This document shows positions 24,871 to 35,850 of a stretch of 64,000 nucleotides of DNA, one piece after another. The notes under the pieces were generated by a model. It did no database searches. It was not told the DNA's origin and saw only the letters and a program-made list of their open reading frames with translations. The position numbers and the translations under genes are program-made. The stretch comes from Sophora flavescens (Eukaryota > Streptophyta > Magnoliopsida > Fabales > Fabaceae). The stretch is from contig CM061069.1 of the NCBI GenBank assembly GCA_030762895.1, forward strand, positions 86,995,548 through 87,059,547. The letters are read 5' to 3'. How positions within the stretch are numbered: position 1 is the first letter of the stretch; each line of letters starts with the position of its first letter.

Positions 24871-25218
24871 ACTCCTTTGACTGTTTTGTATGACTCAGGT
24901 GCTACTCACTCGTTTATATCATATGATAGGGTCAAGAGTTTAAATTTTCCTGTTACCTTTCTTGAGTTTGACCTGATTGTTTCAACACCTACCAATAAAC
25001 ATGTTCTTACTTCTCATGCATGCAAGAATTGTCATATTGTTATTGATGGTAAAACCTTTACTGTTGATCTTTTATGTTTACCCTTGAAAGACCTTGATGT
25101 TAGTCTTGGCATGGACTGGTTATCTTCCAACCTTGTCCTTCTAAACTGTTTTGATAAGTCCTTAGTTTTTGGCACTCCTATGGAGTCTAAGGATCCGACC
25201 TTTCTATCTTCCAACTAA
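24871..25218 (+). pseudogene. pro: Tk-A protease
   Basis: Begins abruptly after E2 with TVLYDSGATHSFIS, the retropepsin active site (D-S-G), and continues through VDLLCLPLKDLDVSLGMDWL, typical of chromovirus proteases, to a stop at 25216. The upstream linker and gag zinc knuckle are missing. Confidence 0.88.
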
Positions 25219-25230
25219 GTCAAAGCTTCG

Positions 25231-26882
25231 ATGAGAGACGAGGCCCACGTATACATGATGTTAGCTTCCCTAGAAGTAGAGAGCCCTCCTGATGTTGGAA
25301 GTGTGCCTGTTGTGCGGGAGTTTCCTGAAGTCTTTTCGAGGGATGTTTATAACCTTCCCCCAGAGAGGGATGTGGAGTTCACCATAGATTTAGTGCCTGG
25401 CACCGGGCCAATATCCATAGCACCTTATAGAATGTCTCCCCTAGAGCTAGCCAAGTTGAAGGAACAAATTGAGGACCTGATGATGAAGCAGTTCATTAGG
25501 CCTAGTGTGTCTCCGTGGGGAGCACCAATGTTGTTAGTAAAGAAGAAGGATGGTAGTATGAAGTTGTGTGTCGACTATCGACAGCTCAATAAGGTGACCA
25601 TTAAGAATAGGTATCCCCTCCCTAGGATTGATGATCTTATGGATTAGTTGATAGGAGCCTGTGTCTTTTCGAAGATAGATTTGAGGTCAGGGTACCATCA
25701 AATTCGGGTTAAGTCTGAGGACATCCCGAAGACAACGTTTAGGACCCGTTATGGTCACTATGAGTAGTTGGTTATGGCCTTTGGTGTAACCAATGCCCCT
25801 GCTGTGTTCATGGACTACATGAACAAGACCTTTCATCCTTACTTGGATAAGTTTGTGGTGGTCTTTATAGATGGCATCTTAGTGTACTCCAAGACTAAGG
25901 AGGTTAATGAGGATCACTTGAGGGTTGTCTTGCAGACCCTTAAGGAGAGGCAGTTGTATGCCAAGATGTCTAGGTGCGCGTTTTGGTTAGAAGAGGTTAG
26001 TTTCTTAGGTCACGTGATCTCAAAAGGTGGGATAGTCGTTGATCCGGCTAAGGTTGAGACGGTGCTCTAGTAGAAGGCACCGAAGTTAGTGACTGAGATT
26101 AGGAGATTCTTGGGTTTAGCAGGGTACTATAGGAGGTTTATAGAAGGTTTCTCTAAGATAGCCTTACCCTTAACCCGTCTCACCAAGAAGGGACAGTTGT
26201 TTGTGTGAGACTCTAAGTGTGAAGAGAGTTTCCAAACCCTTAAGACTAGGTTGATATTAGCTCCAGTGTTAGTTTTGCCAGACCCTAGTAGACCTTTCGT
26301 AGTTTGATGTGATGCTTCTAAGCAAGGTTTAGGTGGATGTTGATGCAAGATGGTAAGGTAGTGGCTTATGCTTTTAGGCAGTTGAAAACCCATGAGAAGA
26401 ACTACCCTACCCATGACTTAGAGCTAGGAGCTATGGTATTCGCCTTAAAGATTTGGAGGCATTACCTTTATGGGGCGAGGTTTGAGGTCTTTAGCGATCA
26501 TAAGAGTTTAAAATATCTGTTTGCCCAAAAGGAGTTGAATATGAGGCAGCGTAGGTGGATGGAGTTCCTTAAGGATTATGAGTTTTATCTAACCTACCAC
26601 CCAGGAAAGGCCAATGTTGTGGCCAATGCCATAAGTAGGAAAACCTTGCACGTCTCCGCTTTGATGGTTAGGGAGATGGATCTGATTGAAGAGTTCGGAG
26701 ATCTTATTCTTGCTTGCGAGTTTACCCCTAAGATTATTAGGCTTGGTACCTTGGAGGTTACCAATAGCTTGATGGACCAGATTAGAGAGGGTCAGAAGTT
26801 AGATAAGTTTCTCTTAGACCAGCGAGAGTTCTTGCTCAGGGTAGAAACCTTAGTTTCCAGGATGGAAGTGATGGGGTCTTGA
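25231..26882 (+). pseudogene. pol: Tk-A reverse transcriptase and RNase H
   Basis: RT motifs: PPERDVEFTIDLVPGTGPIS, YRMSPLELAKLKEQIEDL, WGAPMLLVKKKDGS, LCVDYRQLNKVTIKN, FSKIDLRSGYHQIRV, then VFIDGILVYSKT, where the second Asp of the catalytic (F/Y)xDD is Gly. In-frame stops: TAG at 25645, 25765 and 26068, TGA at 26206 and 26305. A frameshift near 26330 leads into RNase H (LMQDGKVVAYAFRQL, YPTHDLELGAMVFALKIWRHYLYG, FSDHKSLKYLF, RQRRWMEFLKDYEF, ending near NAISRK, where the usual D of ADALSRK is N). Non-functional. Confidence 0.9.
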
Positions 26883-27430
26883 GATGCAAGGATAGAGTTT
26901 GTGTGCCAGATGTTCCTGAGCTTAGAAAGTTGATCCTTGAGGAAGGACATATGAGTGGTTTGAGTGTACACCCAGGTGCCACCAATATGTATCAGGATCT
27001 TAAGCGCATGTTTTGGTGCCTAGAATGAAAAAGGATGTGGCCGAGTTTGTGTATGCTTGCTTAGTGTGCTGGAAGGCCAAGATAGAGCACCAGATGCCAT
27101 CATGTAAGATGCAACTGTTGAGTATCCCAAAATGGAAATGGGATAGCATCTCCATGGGTTTTGTGTTTGGACTCCCTAGGACTCCAGCTGGTTTTGAGGC
27201 TATATATATGGGTTGTTGTGGATAGACTGACTAAGTCTTCCCATTTCATCCCGATGAATATGGAATATCCGTTGGAGAAGTTGGCTAAGCTTTACATCAG
27301 AGAGATAGTTAGGCTTCACGGTGTTCCCTCTAGCATAGTTTCATATAGAGATCCTAGATTTACCTCTAGGTTCTGGAATAGTTTACAGGAGGCTTTAGGG
27401 ACAAAGCTTAGGCTTAGTTCAGTTTACTAC
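26883..27430 (+). pseudogene. int: Tk-A integrase, N-terminal part (to E4 insertion)
   Basis: Zinc-binding region with H-MSGLSVHPG and CLVCWKAKIEH (usual CxxC), then WDSISMGFVFGLP, where the first catalytic Asp of MDF is Gly, and SIVSYRDPRFTSRFW, where the catalytic Asp of SDR is Tyr. Frameshifts occur near 27015 and at the atatatat run near 27207. It breaks at SSVYH after 27430, where E4 is inserted. Confidence 0.88.
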
Positions 27431-28851
27431 TGATGTGGCTCGTGCGAGTGCACGTGCTTTGCGATCCGGCAAGTGTACCGGATTGTCACCAAGTAATAAA
27501 AAGATATCGATCCCTCGGATACCGTGATCTCAAATCGCAACTAATTGTTAAATGATAAAACTGGACTGTATAAAAAGATTTGAATTTTTTAAATAAGAGA
27601 TAATTTGAAAAGGAATGCAATCAAATAAAACAGAAAGTTATTTATGGTTTTTCAGATCTAAATGGATTCCTAGGAATTTGGGTTACCAACAAGATCGTTT
27701 ATGTTACTAAATTGACTAACCCTTGTTAATTATCGAAAATGCCTTGAAGGCGAATTTATCCTCAAATAGTTTAAGCTCCCTCTCGGGTTACAAAAACCGT
27801 GCCCAAATAAACGAACCCCTACTCTCGTGGTAGTCGAATTTAGATTGAACCCTTTAAGTTTTGTGACAATTCGTTAATCCTCGAAGGAAGACTTCTAACT
27901 CTCGTGATTTCAGTCCTAAGTCTGATTCTGTAGATCCGACACCTAAGTTCACCGCTAGGTTCCTCCTTAGAATTTCTACGACATGCAAATAAGTGCGCAC
28001 CAGATTTACAAGTAATTAAAACACTAGAAATCAGATCTAAAGCAAAATCGCAATTAACAAAGATAAAACATAAATTCATTACCATAAACAAACCTTGGGC
28101 ATAGCCCCAATCCCTAGAAATTAAACTACTACTCAAGCCCTGCTATGGTGATGACAAGCTTGGTTAACAACAACATGAAAATAAAACTTAGAGAAGAGAG
28201 GAGGAGAAGAAGAAAGATCCTAAATTATAGCCTAAGAGTAGCAGCCCAAAAGTCTTCCTTTGCCTCTGCTCAGATGCCTTATTTAGAGATTTGGGAAGTT
28301 TGAATCCCAATCAAACACAAATCATATCCAAATCAGTTGCTTCAGATCCAAGTAATGCACGTCACGGTCGTGATGGCCATCACGGCCAAGCCGTGACGGA
28401 TTCTGCCTTGCGCGTGTCTTCAGTGATTGGTCTGTCACGGCCGTGATGCTCATCACGGCTAGGCCGCGTGATGATTCTCGACTGGTGAGGGTCTGGTTCA
28501 GCTGACAGGTCACGGCCGTGATGAGCATCACAGCTAGGCCGTGACCAGTTCTGACTTTTGCCTTCTTTCTTTTTTAGTTATTGCTCGATCATGGCCGTGA
28601 TGGTCATCACGGCTAGGCCGTGATGGGCTCTGTTTGGCTCATTTTCTTCACTTTTAAAGCCCCATCTTCATCCAAGCTCCATCATGGTCAATCTTGAGCA
28701 TTCAATCATTAATTTCTGCAAAACAACACTACAAAAACCGCCTTACCCGTTCCAAAGTAAAAATTAACAAAAATCAAATTAAATATGCCTAAACTATATG
28801 AAAATGCATGCAAAATGATAAACAAATATGAGGTGTAATCACACTCATCAA
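27431..28851 (-). repeat. E4 3' LTR (left)
   Basis: 1421 bp. It differs from the right LTR by a ~126-bp block (about 28139-28265) missing on the right, and by a damaged TATA (tctaaataa instead of tctataaataa). Confidence 0.92.
28362..28624 (-). repeat. Palindrome array in E4 left LTR
   Basis: TCACGGYCGTGA-type dyads at 28362, 28435, 28510 and 28589 (spacing 73, 75, 79), each followed by a second dyad and TTCTG/CTCTG. The dyad at 28362 reads tcacggtcgtga. Confidence 0.8.
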
Positions 28852-30243
28852 ATCACCTCAAGCTTAAGACTTTGCTTGTCCTCAAGGAATAACTAAGGCC
28901 ATAAGATATAAAAAATCAGAGCATGGATAATGAACCAAGAACCCGAGTAACTAATCCAAGTAACATGCATATTCAATAAATCCCCAAGAGATAATCGATT
29001 TCAAGTCCAATTAAAAGCTTAGGTTCTTTAGATTCATGTTTTCACTGATTCGGGCACTCTTCTCACCTCACTCAAGTGTTTAAGGGTATATGACAATTCG
29101 CTCAATTTCCTCAAGGAAGGTACTCTACCATAAGCTTGACTATTAACCAAATCTCTACTTTATTAATGAAAACACATAAGAATCAAGAGGTCTTTTACCT
29201 TGGTTGTAATGGGGCCATGGGATTAATTGTTAGGTGGGGAAATCAAGAAAAGGAAATTTCAAGAAGGCTAAACAAATTGTCAAATATTGCAAAGCATGAC
29301 ACCTTCTAAAATACCTTTTTTGGGCATTTGGTTCATCATTCCACCTTTCTTTCCTTCTTTTTATTTTATTTCTCACTTTCTTTTTGTCATCCCCTTCTCC
29401 ATTTTTTTTGTTTATTTTATTTTATTTTTTTATATGGCGAAGGGGAGATTTTCAATTCAAGAGAAATATTTTTCTATCTTTCTCATCCCACAATTTTTCA
29501 AACTACCTTTTTACCCTTTTGTAATACTTTAAAAGGTGCCATACCAAGCATTTTTCATCAAAATATTTCAAGGTACCAAGAAAAGTATTTTATTCTTTTA
29601 GGCTCAAAATTGGGCAACTAAGGGGTAGCATTTAATCAATCAAAGCTCAGAAGGCCAGAAAAATACCTAGTGCCTCAATCATTTTCAAAAATGTTTAAAA
29701 AAATTTTTAAGTTTCAAAACGGTTTCAAGTCAAGTTCTAGAGAATACAATCCAAGAGGAATAAAACACTCTATCACAAAGAATGGGGTAGATTTAGTGAG
29801 TACCCCTTTTTGGCTAAAAAATCTCACATTTAGTAGTTTAAAATCAATGAGAAACACAAATCCATGGAACCACATGCTAATTATCAACTATCAAAAGATC
29901 ATCTCAAGAATTTTTATTTTTAGCCTTATCACAAGAATAAAAAAATTGGGTTCAAAAATTCACTATCTCAATTTATTTGGCACCTGGTTCTCACAATTGG
30001 ATGCATAATCTAAGCAAATGGGCAATCTAATCACGTGATCATGCAAAACCATGCCTATATGAATGCAACATGAAAAATGTAAAAATGCAAAAATTTGCAA
30101 AAATACCCCTACCCCAAGCTTAAAAACTTACATTGTCCCCAATGTAAATAATCAAGTTGGAGAGAGGAGAAAAATGGAACAACTCATCGAGGTGGTTACG
30201 GGTGCTGGCTCACATGCCAGTCAAAAGCTTGTTGGAAACTGCA
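28852..30243 (-). other. E4 3' non-coding region
   Basis: No supported ORF. It is colinear with the E6 region 50889-52279 and shares blocks with E3 (aagaatcaagaggtctttt; ggtaccaagaaaag; the pyrimidine run at 29340-29440). It ends at the PPT, which reads cttgaggtgattt on the sense strand next to 28851. Confidence 0.65.
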
Positions 30244-30341
30244 TCACGATCGTGAGGCTCATCACGGGCAGGCCGTGATCAATTCTGGTCTTCAGGGTTA
30301 GCTCATCACGATCGTGACCACTGTCACGGCCTGGGCGTAAT
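30244..30341 (-). repeat. Internal palindrome array of E4
   Basis: Two composite units (tcacgatcgtga..., caggccgtgatcaattctg, tcacgatcgtgacc, cacggcctgggcgt) located between the protease ORF and the 3' non-coding region, outside the LTRs. Wording and spacing are closer to the E2 LTR array (10191-10289) than to E4's own LTR array. Confidence 0.7.
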
Positions 30342-30559
30342 GACTTCTGACTTTATTTGTCCCTGCCCTTCTTGCTCTTCCTTCCTTCTTCACTTGAAAA
30401 CACTCGACAAATCTATTAATTTATGATTTTTTTTCTCTTGATCTTCTCAAATTATTCAAGAGTTAAATGCAAAAACAAATTGAAAAATGGGAAGAAAACT
30501 TGGGTTGCCTCCCAAGAAGCGCTTATTTACGGTCTTAAGCTTGACCATACTTCCTTCAA

Positions 30560-31444
30560 TCAACCGGGGTCGGCTAGGCGTAGAAGAGCATGAACACTTC
30601 TCTTCCATAGAAGTCCTTCAAAGAGACGATTCTGCTCATATGGCCGATTGCGCTTCCGCTTCGCTCTTTTCACTCGGAGCTTCATGGCCTTACCTCCTCC
30701 CGGCGGAAGTTTTGTTTCCACATGATGAGCAACTCCAACTTCATCACTACTGGGTGCATCATTTGCCATGCAAATCTTCGGAGTTGCTTCCATGTTGAGC
30801 TCTTTCTTTACCACTGGAGATGTTATATCGATCCTGCACACATGACTCACAAAAGGAGGGTTGTTATATGAGTTAGTCAATTCAAAATCGACCCTACCTT
30901 TCTCTACATTCAGAGAGAGTTTGCCATTCTTTACATCTATTTTTGCTCCAGCGGTGGCCAAGAATGGCCTTCCTAAAATGATGGGGAATTCAGAATTCCC
31001 TTTCATATCCAATACCCGGAAATCGGTAGGGATGAAAAATTTCCCTACCTTTACAGGAACATTCTCTAGTATGCCTAGAGGAGTTCTAGTTGAACCATCC
31101 GCAAATTGTAACGAGAATTTGAATGGACTCAACTCCTTGGTTCCCAACCTCTCCAAGATAGTAAGCGGCATCAAGATCGCACTAGCCCCTAAGTCACATA
31201 AGGCTTGGTCGATTTGCACTTGTTCAATTGAGCAAGCGATAGAGAAACTACCTGGATCTTTCAGTTTAGGAGGCATATTGGCTTCTATATCTACTTGTTT
31301 TCTCTTGACCAACCTTTGTGGGAAAGGTATTGGGGGTTGGTACGGTGGTGGAGGGACATACTTTGGTTCTGGCTCTTCATCTTCCCTCATGTCCTCCTCT
31401 GGTTCCACGTCTTTTTCAACCACCCCAAGCTTATCATCCCTCAA
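30560..31444 (-). pseudogene. pro: E4 protease ORF
   Basis: 294 codons: an acidic leader (EEDMREDEEPEP), a Pro-rich linker (YVPPPPYQPPIPFPQRL), then retropepsin with ALCDLGASAILMPLTILERLG and ILGRPFLATAGA, then a basic tail (KAMKLRVKRAKRKRNRP). The ORF itself is open but is cut off from gag by a frameshift between 31684 and 31444. Compared with E6 it lacks about 10 codons around 31270. It would process gag, of its own or a partner's. Confidence 0.82.
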
Positions 31445-31683
31445 GTGTATGGCATTACAATGTTCAGTGGGATTTGCTTGGTTGCCAGGAACGCACCTTA
31501 GGTCTAGAGTATGTCTTTGGCTTGTTGGGCAATCCGAGTTTCTAGCATCTTGTTATGGATGGCTAAGTTATCTACCTTAGATGCTAGCTCTTTTATTGCC
31601 TCGTTTCTTTACTACCCTGTTGTCTAAACTCTTCATTTTGTTTTGTTTGAGTTTCAACAAAACTTTCCAATAAAGACTCGAGT

Positions 31684-32883
31684 TTAGACCTTGCACTGAG
31701 GATACCCCGCTGCATGTTTCCTGTTACCTTGGCCCTCTTGGAACTCATGGTTCAGCGTGTTGGTGTAGTTCCCGTAGGAGAGGTAAGGGCTGTTCTTCCT
31801 TCCTTGGTTGTAAGGATTTGGGGGAGCATAATTGGGCAACTTCGGGTTCGTATCGTAGAAGTTGTGACAAGAGTTCACTTGTTCCCCCGAAGCGCCGGAT
31901 CCATGAGCAATACCACGTGGGCACTCCATTATGTCATGTCCCTGCATTCCACAAATCTCACAAACAAAGTTAGTAGCACCTATTGAACTCACGTTAGCTC
32001 TTTCAAGCTGATCAAAGCGTTTATTCAGTGAGTCTATTTTAGACATGATAGGATCAGTGCTATTCATTTCAAACTTACACCCCGAAATCTTTTTCGGGTT
32101 ATTACCTCTTTTTGAACCCTATTGGTGGTAGTTGGTGGCCATGTTTTCAATGATGTGGAATGCCTCAGTCAGAGGCCTATTCATGAAGGCTCCATCAGCT
32201 GCGGAATCAAGTGACACCTTCGAAGAGTAATCCAATCCGTTGTAGAAGGTGTGCACTAATAACCACCTCTCGAGTCCATGATGTGGGCAAGACTCCAGCA
32301 ATCCCTTGTAGCGATCCCAAACTTCGGATAAGCATTCTCCGTCCTTTTGGAAGAAGCCGGTGATCTGGGCTCGTAGGTAAGCCGTCTTGGATGGAGGGAA
32401 GAATTTCTCCAAGAACGCCTGCTCCAGTTGGTCCCAAGTCGACAAGGTATTAGCGGACACTTGTTTGAGCCAAGCTTTTGCTTTTCCAGTAAGAGAAGAG
32501 GGGAACAACCTCAAGCGAATAACATCAACCGGGGCGCCTTGAATTCTAACTGCATCAGTGAACTCCATGAATGTCTCCACGTGATCAGTCGGGTCCTCCG
32601 AGGGCAGTCCTCCGAATTGATGTTGCCTAATCATGTTAATGATCATAGGAGGTATAGTTTAGTTCTTCGCCTCGATCTCTGGCCTAGCAATCCCAGTTTG
32701 CAAACCCCTAGCATTTGGGGCTGCGTAGTCTTTCAATGATTTCAGATCCGGAGATTCACCGTGAGTGGAATTGGAATCAACCTCTCTCTCTCTATCTCTT
32801 TGTAGTCTCCTACGTCTGTGAAAGGTCCTCTCGATTTCGGGGTCGACCTCACTAAGGTTTCCAAGACTTAGTGATCTTTGCAT
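31684..32883 (-). pseudogene. gag: E4 gag
   Basis: Starts MQRSLSLGNLSEVDPEIER at 32883, as E6 does. In-frame stops: TAA in place of Tyr at about 32658 and TAG in place of Trp at about 32117. Otherwise the gag domain reads well: QHQFGGLPSEDPTDHVETFM, SLTGKAKAWLKQV, FLEKFFPPSKTAYLRAQITG, LDSAADGAFMNRPLTEAF, then the zinc knuckle CEICGMQGHDIMEC (CX2CX4... pattern with H and C). It ends in a frameshift after GYPQ. Confidence 0.87.
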
Positions 32884-33028
32884 AAAAGAGAAAAACAGAG
32901 AGAGATAGATACAAAAGGAAAAAGAGATTGATGAAATATTTTTTTTATAACAAATATAAAAATTAAATAAAAAGAAAAGGTCCAGAAAAATCAATTTAAA
33001 AATTAAATTAAGATTCGAGGAAGCACAG

Positions 33029-33046
33029 TCCCCGACAACGGCGCCA
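33029..33046 (-). promoter_or_regulatory. E4 primer binding site, tRNA-Asp
   Basis: Minus strand TGGCGCCGTTGTCGGGGA, one mismatch to the exact site seen in E3; six bases from the LTR end at 33053. Confidence 0.9.
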
Positions 33047-33052
33047 AAAACT

Positions 33053-34321
33053 TGATGTGGCTCGTGCGAGTGCACGTGCTTTACGATCCGGCAAGTGTAC
33101 CGGATTGTCGCCAAGTAATAAAAAGATATCGATCCCACGGAGACCGTGATCTCAAATCGCAACTAATTGTTAAATGATAAAACTGGACTGTATAAAAAGA
33201 TTTGAATTTTTTAAATAAGAGATAATTTGAAAAGGAATGCAATCAAATAAAACAGAAAGTTATTTATGGTTTTTCAGATCTAAATGGATTCCTAGGAATT
33301 TGGGTTACCAACAAGATCATTTATGTTACTAAATTGACTAACCCTTGTTAATTATCGAAAATGCCTTGAAGGCGAATTTATCCTCAAATAGTTTAAGCTC
33401 CCTCTCGGGTTACAAAAACCGTGCCCAATTAAACCTACCCCTACTCTCGTGGTAGTTGAATTTAGATTGAACCCTTTACGTTTTGTGACAATTCATTAAT
33501 CCTCAAAGGACGGCTTCTAACTCTCGTGATTTCAGTCCTAAGTCTGATTCTATAGATCTGACACCTAAGTTCACCGCTAGGTTCCTCCTTAGAATGTCTA
33601 CGACATGCAAATAAGTGCGCACCAGATTTACAAGTAATCAAAACACTAGAAATCAGATCTAAAGTAAAATCGCAATTAACAAAGATAAAATATCAATTCA
33701 TTGCCATAAACAAACCTTGGGCATAGCCCCAATCCCTAGAAATTAAACTACTACTCAAGCCTCTGCTCAGATGCCTTATTTATAGATTTGGGAAGTTTGA
33801 ATCCCAATCAAACACAAATCAGATCCAAATTAGTTGCTTCAGATCCAAGTAATGTGCGTCACGGCCGTGATGGATTCTGCCTTGCGCGTGTCTTCAGTGA
33901 TTGGTCTGTCACGGCCGTGATGCTCATCATGGCTAGGCCGTGACAGATTCTGACTTGTGAGGGTCTGGTTCAGCTGACAGGTCACGACCGTGATGGGCAT
34001 CACGGCTAGGCAGTGACCAGTTCTGACTTTTGCCTTCTTTCTTTTCAGTTATTGCTCGATCATGGTCGTGATGGTAATCACGACTAGGCTGTGATGGGCT
34101 CTGTTTGGCTCATTTTCTTCACTTTTAAAGCCCCATCTTCATCCAAGCTCCATCATGGTCAATCTTGAGCATTTAATCATTAATTTCTGCAAAACAACAC
34201 CACAAAAACCGCCTTACCCGTTCCAAAGTAAAAATTAACAAAAATCAAATTAAATATACCTAAACTATATGAAAATGCATGCAAAATGATAAGCAAATAT
34301 GAGGTGTAATCACACTCATCA
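33053..34321 (-). repeat. E4 5' LTR (right)
   Basis: 1269 bp, bounded by the PBS at 33046 and the TSD accac at 34322. Internal deletion of about 126 bp between ctcaagc and ctctgctcag near 33760. Confidence 0.92.
33776..34094 (-). promoter_or_regulatory. E4 right LTR palindrome array and TATA box
   Basis: Array from 33859 (tcacggccgtga) to 34094. The first unit lost its second dyad relative to the left LTR (tcacggccgtgatggattctgcc). TATAAATAA is the complement of 33776-33784, with a ~75-bp spacer to the array. Confidence 0.78.
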
Positions 34322-34326
34322 ACCAC

Positions 34327-34533
34327 CCACAGACTGATGGGCAGTCTGACAGAACCATCCAGTCCTTGGAGGACTTGTTGAGAGCTTGTGTGATAGAGCA
34401 ACCGGGTAGTTGGGACAAGTTTTTGCTCCTGATAGAGTTCACCTACAACAACAGTTTCCATTCCAGTATTGGTATGGCACCTTATGAGGCTATTTACGGG
34501 AGGAGATGTAGGACACCCTTGTGTTGGAATGAA
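34327..34533 (+). pseudogene. int: Tk-A integrase core, second part
   Basis: Resumes after E4 with HPQTDGQSDRTIQSLEDLLRACV, which carries the catalytic Glu region, then FLLLIEFTYNNSFHSSIGMAPYEAIYGRRCRTPLCWNE up to the solo LTR. The reading frame is open in this piece. Confidence 0.9.
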
Positions 34534-35850
34534 TGATGAGCCTCTGTTTGACTGGTTTTATAACCAGTAAAGACCTTGGCTTTGTGCTAATTTTATATCA
34601 TTTTCACCCAAATTAGACTTGATTGTCCTTAAGCAGTATTTTGAGTCTATAAAGTATTTTTAGGATAATTTAGTTGATTTAGAGTTGAATAAAATACTTA
34701 TGCTATTTTCTTGTTTTCAGGTAATAAAAAGGAAGCCCAACAACTTTCATGAAGAACTCAGATGCTGAATTGGATGTATAGTGGGTCACATTGGGCCTTG
34801 AAGTCAGAACATAATTGCTGTCACTGGAACCTGAACTGGTCATGAAGATTGGGCCATAACTTGGGCTGTAGATGTCGGTTTGAACTGAAACCGGTGGCAA
34901 ATGAAAGATCAAACAAATAGCTTTAACTCTCATGAAGACCATTATTCCAAACAGAGCCGTTTTGAAGGTCTTTAATCCATGTGAAGTCAGAGGCGTTTCA
35001 GCTGCCCTATGAGTTGAATGTGGACATAACTCCCTCATCTTAACTCATAATTAAGCAAATTAAGTGGCTTTGGAAAGCTAAGAGGCAGAGGTTGAAGTTA
35101 ATAAAAGGAGCATTCAGATATTGAGAGAAGAGTTAGTCATAGTTAGTCATAGTGTAGGAGTCAGAGAGTTAGCCAGTTTTGGCTAGTTCTTAGGCAGTAG
35201 TAGTAGTTTACTTTCCTTTCTTTTCTTTTGTGTTTAAGTCTGTAATGGAGAACTAGTCTCCTTGATTAATCTACTGTGATTGGTTTCTATTACATTTGAG
35301 GTTCTGTGATTCCTGTCTCATTTGGTTTTCTCTTTTCAATGCCATATTATATGTTTCTGTTTGTTATTTCAGTAATGTATAGTGTGGTATTGTTTCATTT
35401 CGGTGATGCTATGTTCCTATATATAATCGCGTTTGTTATTTCGCGTGTGTTCATTCATGTTCGTTTGTTCATGAGAGCTTAACCCCGTTTGTTATTTCGG
35501 GAATAGGAACATACATCTGTAGTAGCGGTTTTCGTTTGTTAATTGTTGCTACAACCGGGAGGGGATTAGTATCTGCTTAGGATTTGCATGAACCAATGAT
35601 AGTGGGAAACCGAGAACAGTATGTTAATCGTCTTTTGTTTATTTGTTATTCTCTTTAACTACTTTGTTTTCATTATTTTGTTTTCTTAATTTAGTTTCAA
35701 ATCTCAAAACCCCCATTTCTAACTTTTACTAATTTTCTGTTAATAATAACAACACCTAAAGAGTCCTTGAGAGACGATCCGAGTTGTCGCTCTATACTGC
35801 ATTATTTTCATAATCGCTCGTTCTTTTGGCGTGTGGCGACAGCGCGGCCA
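34534..35850 (+). repeat. Solo LTR, Athila-type, with perfect TSD
   Basis: Starts TGATGAGCCTCTG and ends GCGCGGCCA, flanked by atgaa at 34529-34533 and 35851-35855. The start resembles the E2 LTR (TGATAAGCCTCTGG, then ttttataacYagtaa) and the U5 end has gagtccttgagagacgat (E2: gagtccttgagatacgat), so it is a relative of E2. A TATA-like ttaataaaagg is at about 35098. No internal region remains, consistent with LTR-LTR recombination. It has no CACGGCCGTG array. Confidence 0.9.

Larger units (their letters stand above)
27431..34321 (-). mobile_element. E4: gag-protease-only Athila-like element in the Tk-A integrase
   Basis: LTRs (TGATGAGTGTGATTACACC...GCCACATCA on the minus strand), tRNA-Asp PBS with one mismatch, gag and retropepsin, then about 1.7 kb non-coding and PPT; no RT, RNase H or INT. 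Flanks actac (27426-27430) and accac (34322-34326) are a 5-bp TSD with one C-to-T change. Excising it restores the integrase reading across VYHPQTDG. It is the same family as E6. Confidence 0.92.

Noticed and set aside
30861..31580. Plus-strand ORF of 239 codons
   Set aside because: Antisense of the E4 protease ORF; no motifs of its own.
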